64,000 bases of DNA from Clostridia bacterium. Lineage in GTDB: Bacteria > Bacillota > Clostridia > Christensenellales > Aristaeellaceae. Shown here one piece after another: positions 59,975 through 64,000 of the stretch. The stretch is from the NCBI GenBank assembly GCA_017447185.1, contig JAFSOC010000024.1, positions 1-64,000 of the forward strand, read 5' to 3'. Made by a program: the position numbers and the translations under genes. The notes below the pieces were generated by a model. The model was not told where the DNA came from. It saw nothing but the letters and a program-made list of their open reading frames with translations, and ran no database searches. How positions within the stretch are numbered: the first letter of the stretch is position 1; every line of letters begins with the position of its first letter.

Positions 59975-60027
59975 AAAGCAAACATATTTTAAACCAATCC
60001 AAAGTTTTTGTCAACCAAAGCAAACAT
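59975..60027 (-). promoter_or_regulatory. Promoter of the AlbA_2 gene with direct repeats
   Basis: TTGACA (60009-60014) and TAAAAT (59986-59991) are 17 bp apart on the minus strand. AAAGCAAACAT occurs as a perfect 11-bp direct repeat on both sides (59975-59985 and 60017-60027). Between them AATCCAAAGTTT (59996-60007) is identical to the repeat in the DUF4143 promoter at 1461-1495. Between 60028 and 60232 I see no gene; AAAGTAGTAAAAC and ACGGTAGTAAAAC near 60099 form a short direct repeat. Confidence 0.75.
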
Positions 60028-60232
60028 TTGTGTTGGCATTCAAATCAGCGGATATCTTCAATTGGTTAAGGATTCATATATCAGCCAAAATTTCGCCAAA
60101 AGTAGTAAAACGGTAGTAAAACCAACGAAAGCGGGCACGTTTTGAAGCGTTTTGCCGCGATTTGGGCGTGTCCTGCCAACCCCTTAGTCACTGTTAACGT
60201 GGCATGCGGAATTAATATAAAAAAACCTTAGG

Positions 60233-60262
60233 TTGAAAGCAAGTGTGCCTCAATGCTATAAT
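60233..60262 (+). promoter_or_regulatory. Promoter of the hsdR-hsdM operon
   Basis: TTGAAA (60233-60238) and TATAAT (60257-60262) are 18 bp apart, 30 bases before the ATG at 60292, which follows CCGGAGG. Confidence 0.72.
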
Positions 60263-60291
60263 GTTTAACACGAACAATCCGGAGGTTCCAT

Positions 60292-64000
<3,709 letters not shown>

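Noticed and set aside
60090-60150. Phage attachment site before hsdR
   Set aside because: The short GTAGTAAAAC repeats look suggestive but no tRNA end, integrase or second copy was found nearby.

Overview
The window looks like chromosomal DNA of a GC-rich anaerobic Clostridia-type Bacillota. Promoters are SigA-like (TTGACA/TATAAT, 17 bp spacers), ribosome binding sites are AGGAGG-like, and the gene content is typical of fibre-degrading gut or rumen anaerobes: LplB/YtcP/LipO oligosaccharide importers, large membrane AraC regulators, a BMP/Nup nucleoside importer, indolepyruvate:ferredoxin oxidoreductase and LarC. A Christensenellales/Aristaeellaceae-like host is my guess from this content, not a sequence match.

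Layout. 1-2.0 kb is a scar of mobile DNA: a marR 5' end, a 27-codon phage tape-measure stub, a DUF4143 ATPase, a tRNA-Ser 3'-end copy (attachment-site-like) and a tyrosine-recombinase C-terminal stub. 2.0-13.4 kb is a pectin/plant-glycan locus: GH28 and an (alpha/alpha)6 hydrolase face an importer (two permeases, two paralogous binding proteins), an AraC-type membrane regulator and GH43. 13.4-17.3 kb is a three-gene isoprenoid operon: UbiA prenyltransferase, GT2 glycosyltransferase, and a fusion of phytol-kinase-like (VTE5) and DUF92 (VTE6) domains. 17.3-24.2 kb holds two FtsX-type permeases and their ABC ATPase, which carries an in-frame amber codon in its signature motif.

24.4-33.5 kb holds metabolic genes: GlgX-like debranching enzyme, GNAT, a secreted protein, RluA pseudouridine synthase, and an operon of AMP-forming ligase plus iorAB. 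33.6-42.6 kb has an EAL phosphodiesterase with a degenerate GGDEF, then xanthine phosphoribosyltransferase leading a BMP-type nucleoside/purine importer, degV and a peptidoglycan-binding protein. 42.6-50.5 kb has an O-antigen-ligase-like protein, a CUT1 sugar importer whose binding protein has a C-terminal membrane anchor, and an alanine-rich coiled-coil lipoprotein behind a palindromic operator.

50.5-55.6 kb is accessory: two copies of a 119-bp gene tail bracket a histidine kinase, an unusual HTH-REC regulator and an internally duplicated DUF3089 lipoprotein, followed by a HigB/HigA-like toxin-antitoxin pair. 55.7-58.4 kb has larC with a His-rich loop, an ECF S-component behind a MerR-type promoter, a VOC protein and a truncated HAD gene. 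58.4-64 kb is defence-like: an AlbA_2/HATPase protein that directly abuts the HAD remnant, then type I restriction hsdR and the start of hsdM, which runs off the window.

No complete tRNA, rRNA or CRISPR array was seen. The strongest candidates for something undescribed are the UbiA/GT2/VTE5-VTE6 operon, the identical 12-bp motif in the promoters of the two accessory ATPase genes at opposite ends of the window, and the repeat-bracketed signalling/lipase module.
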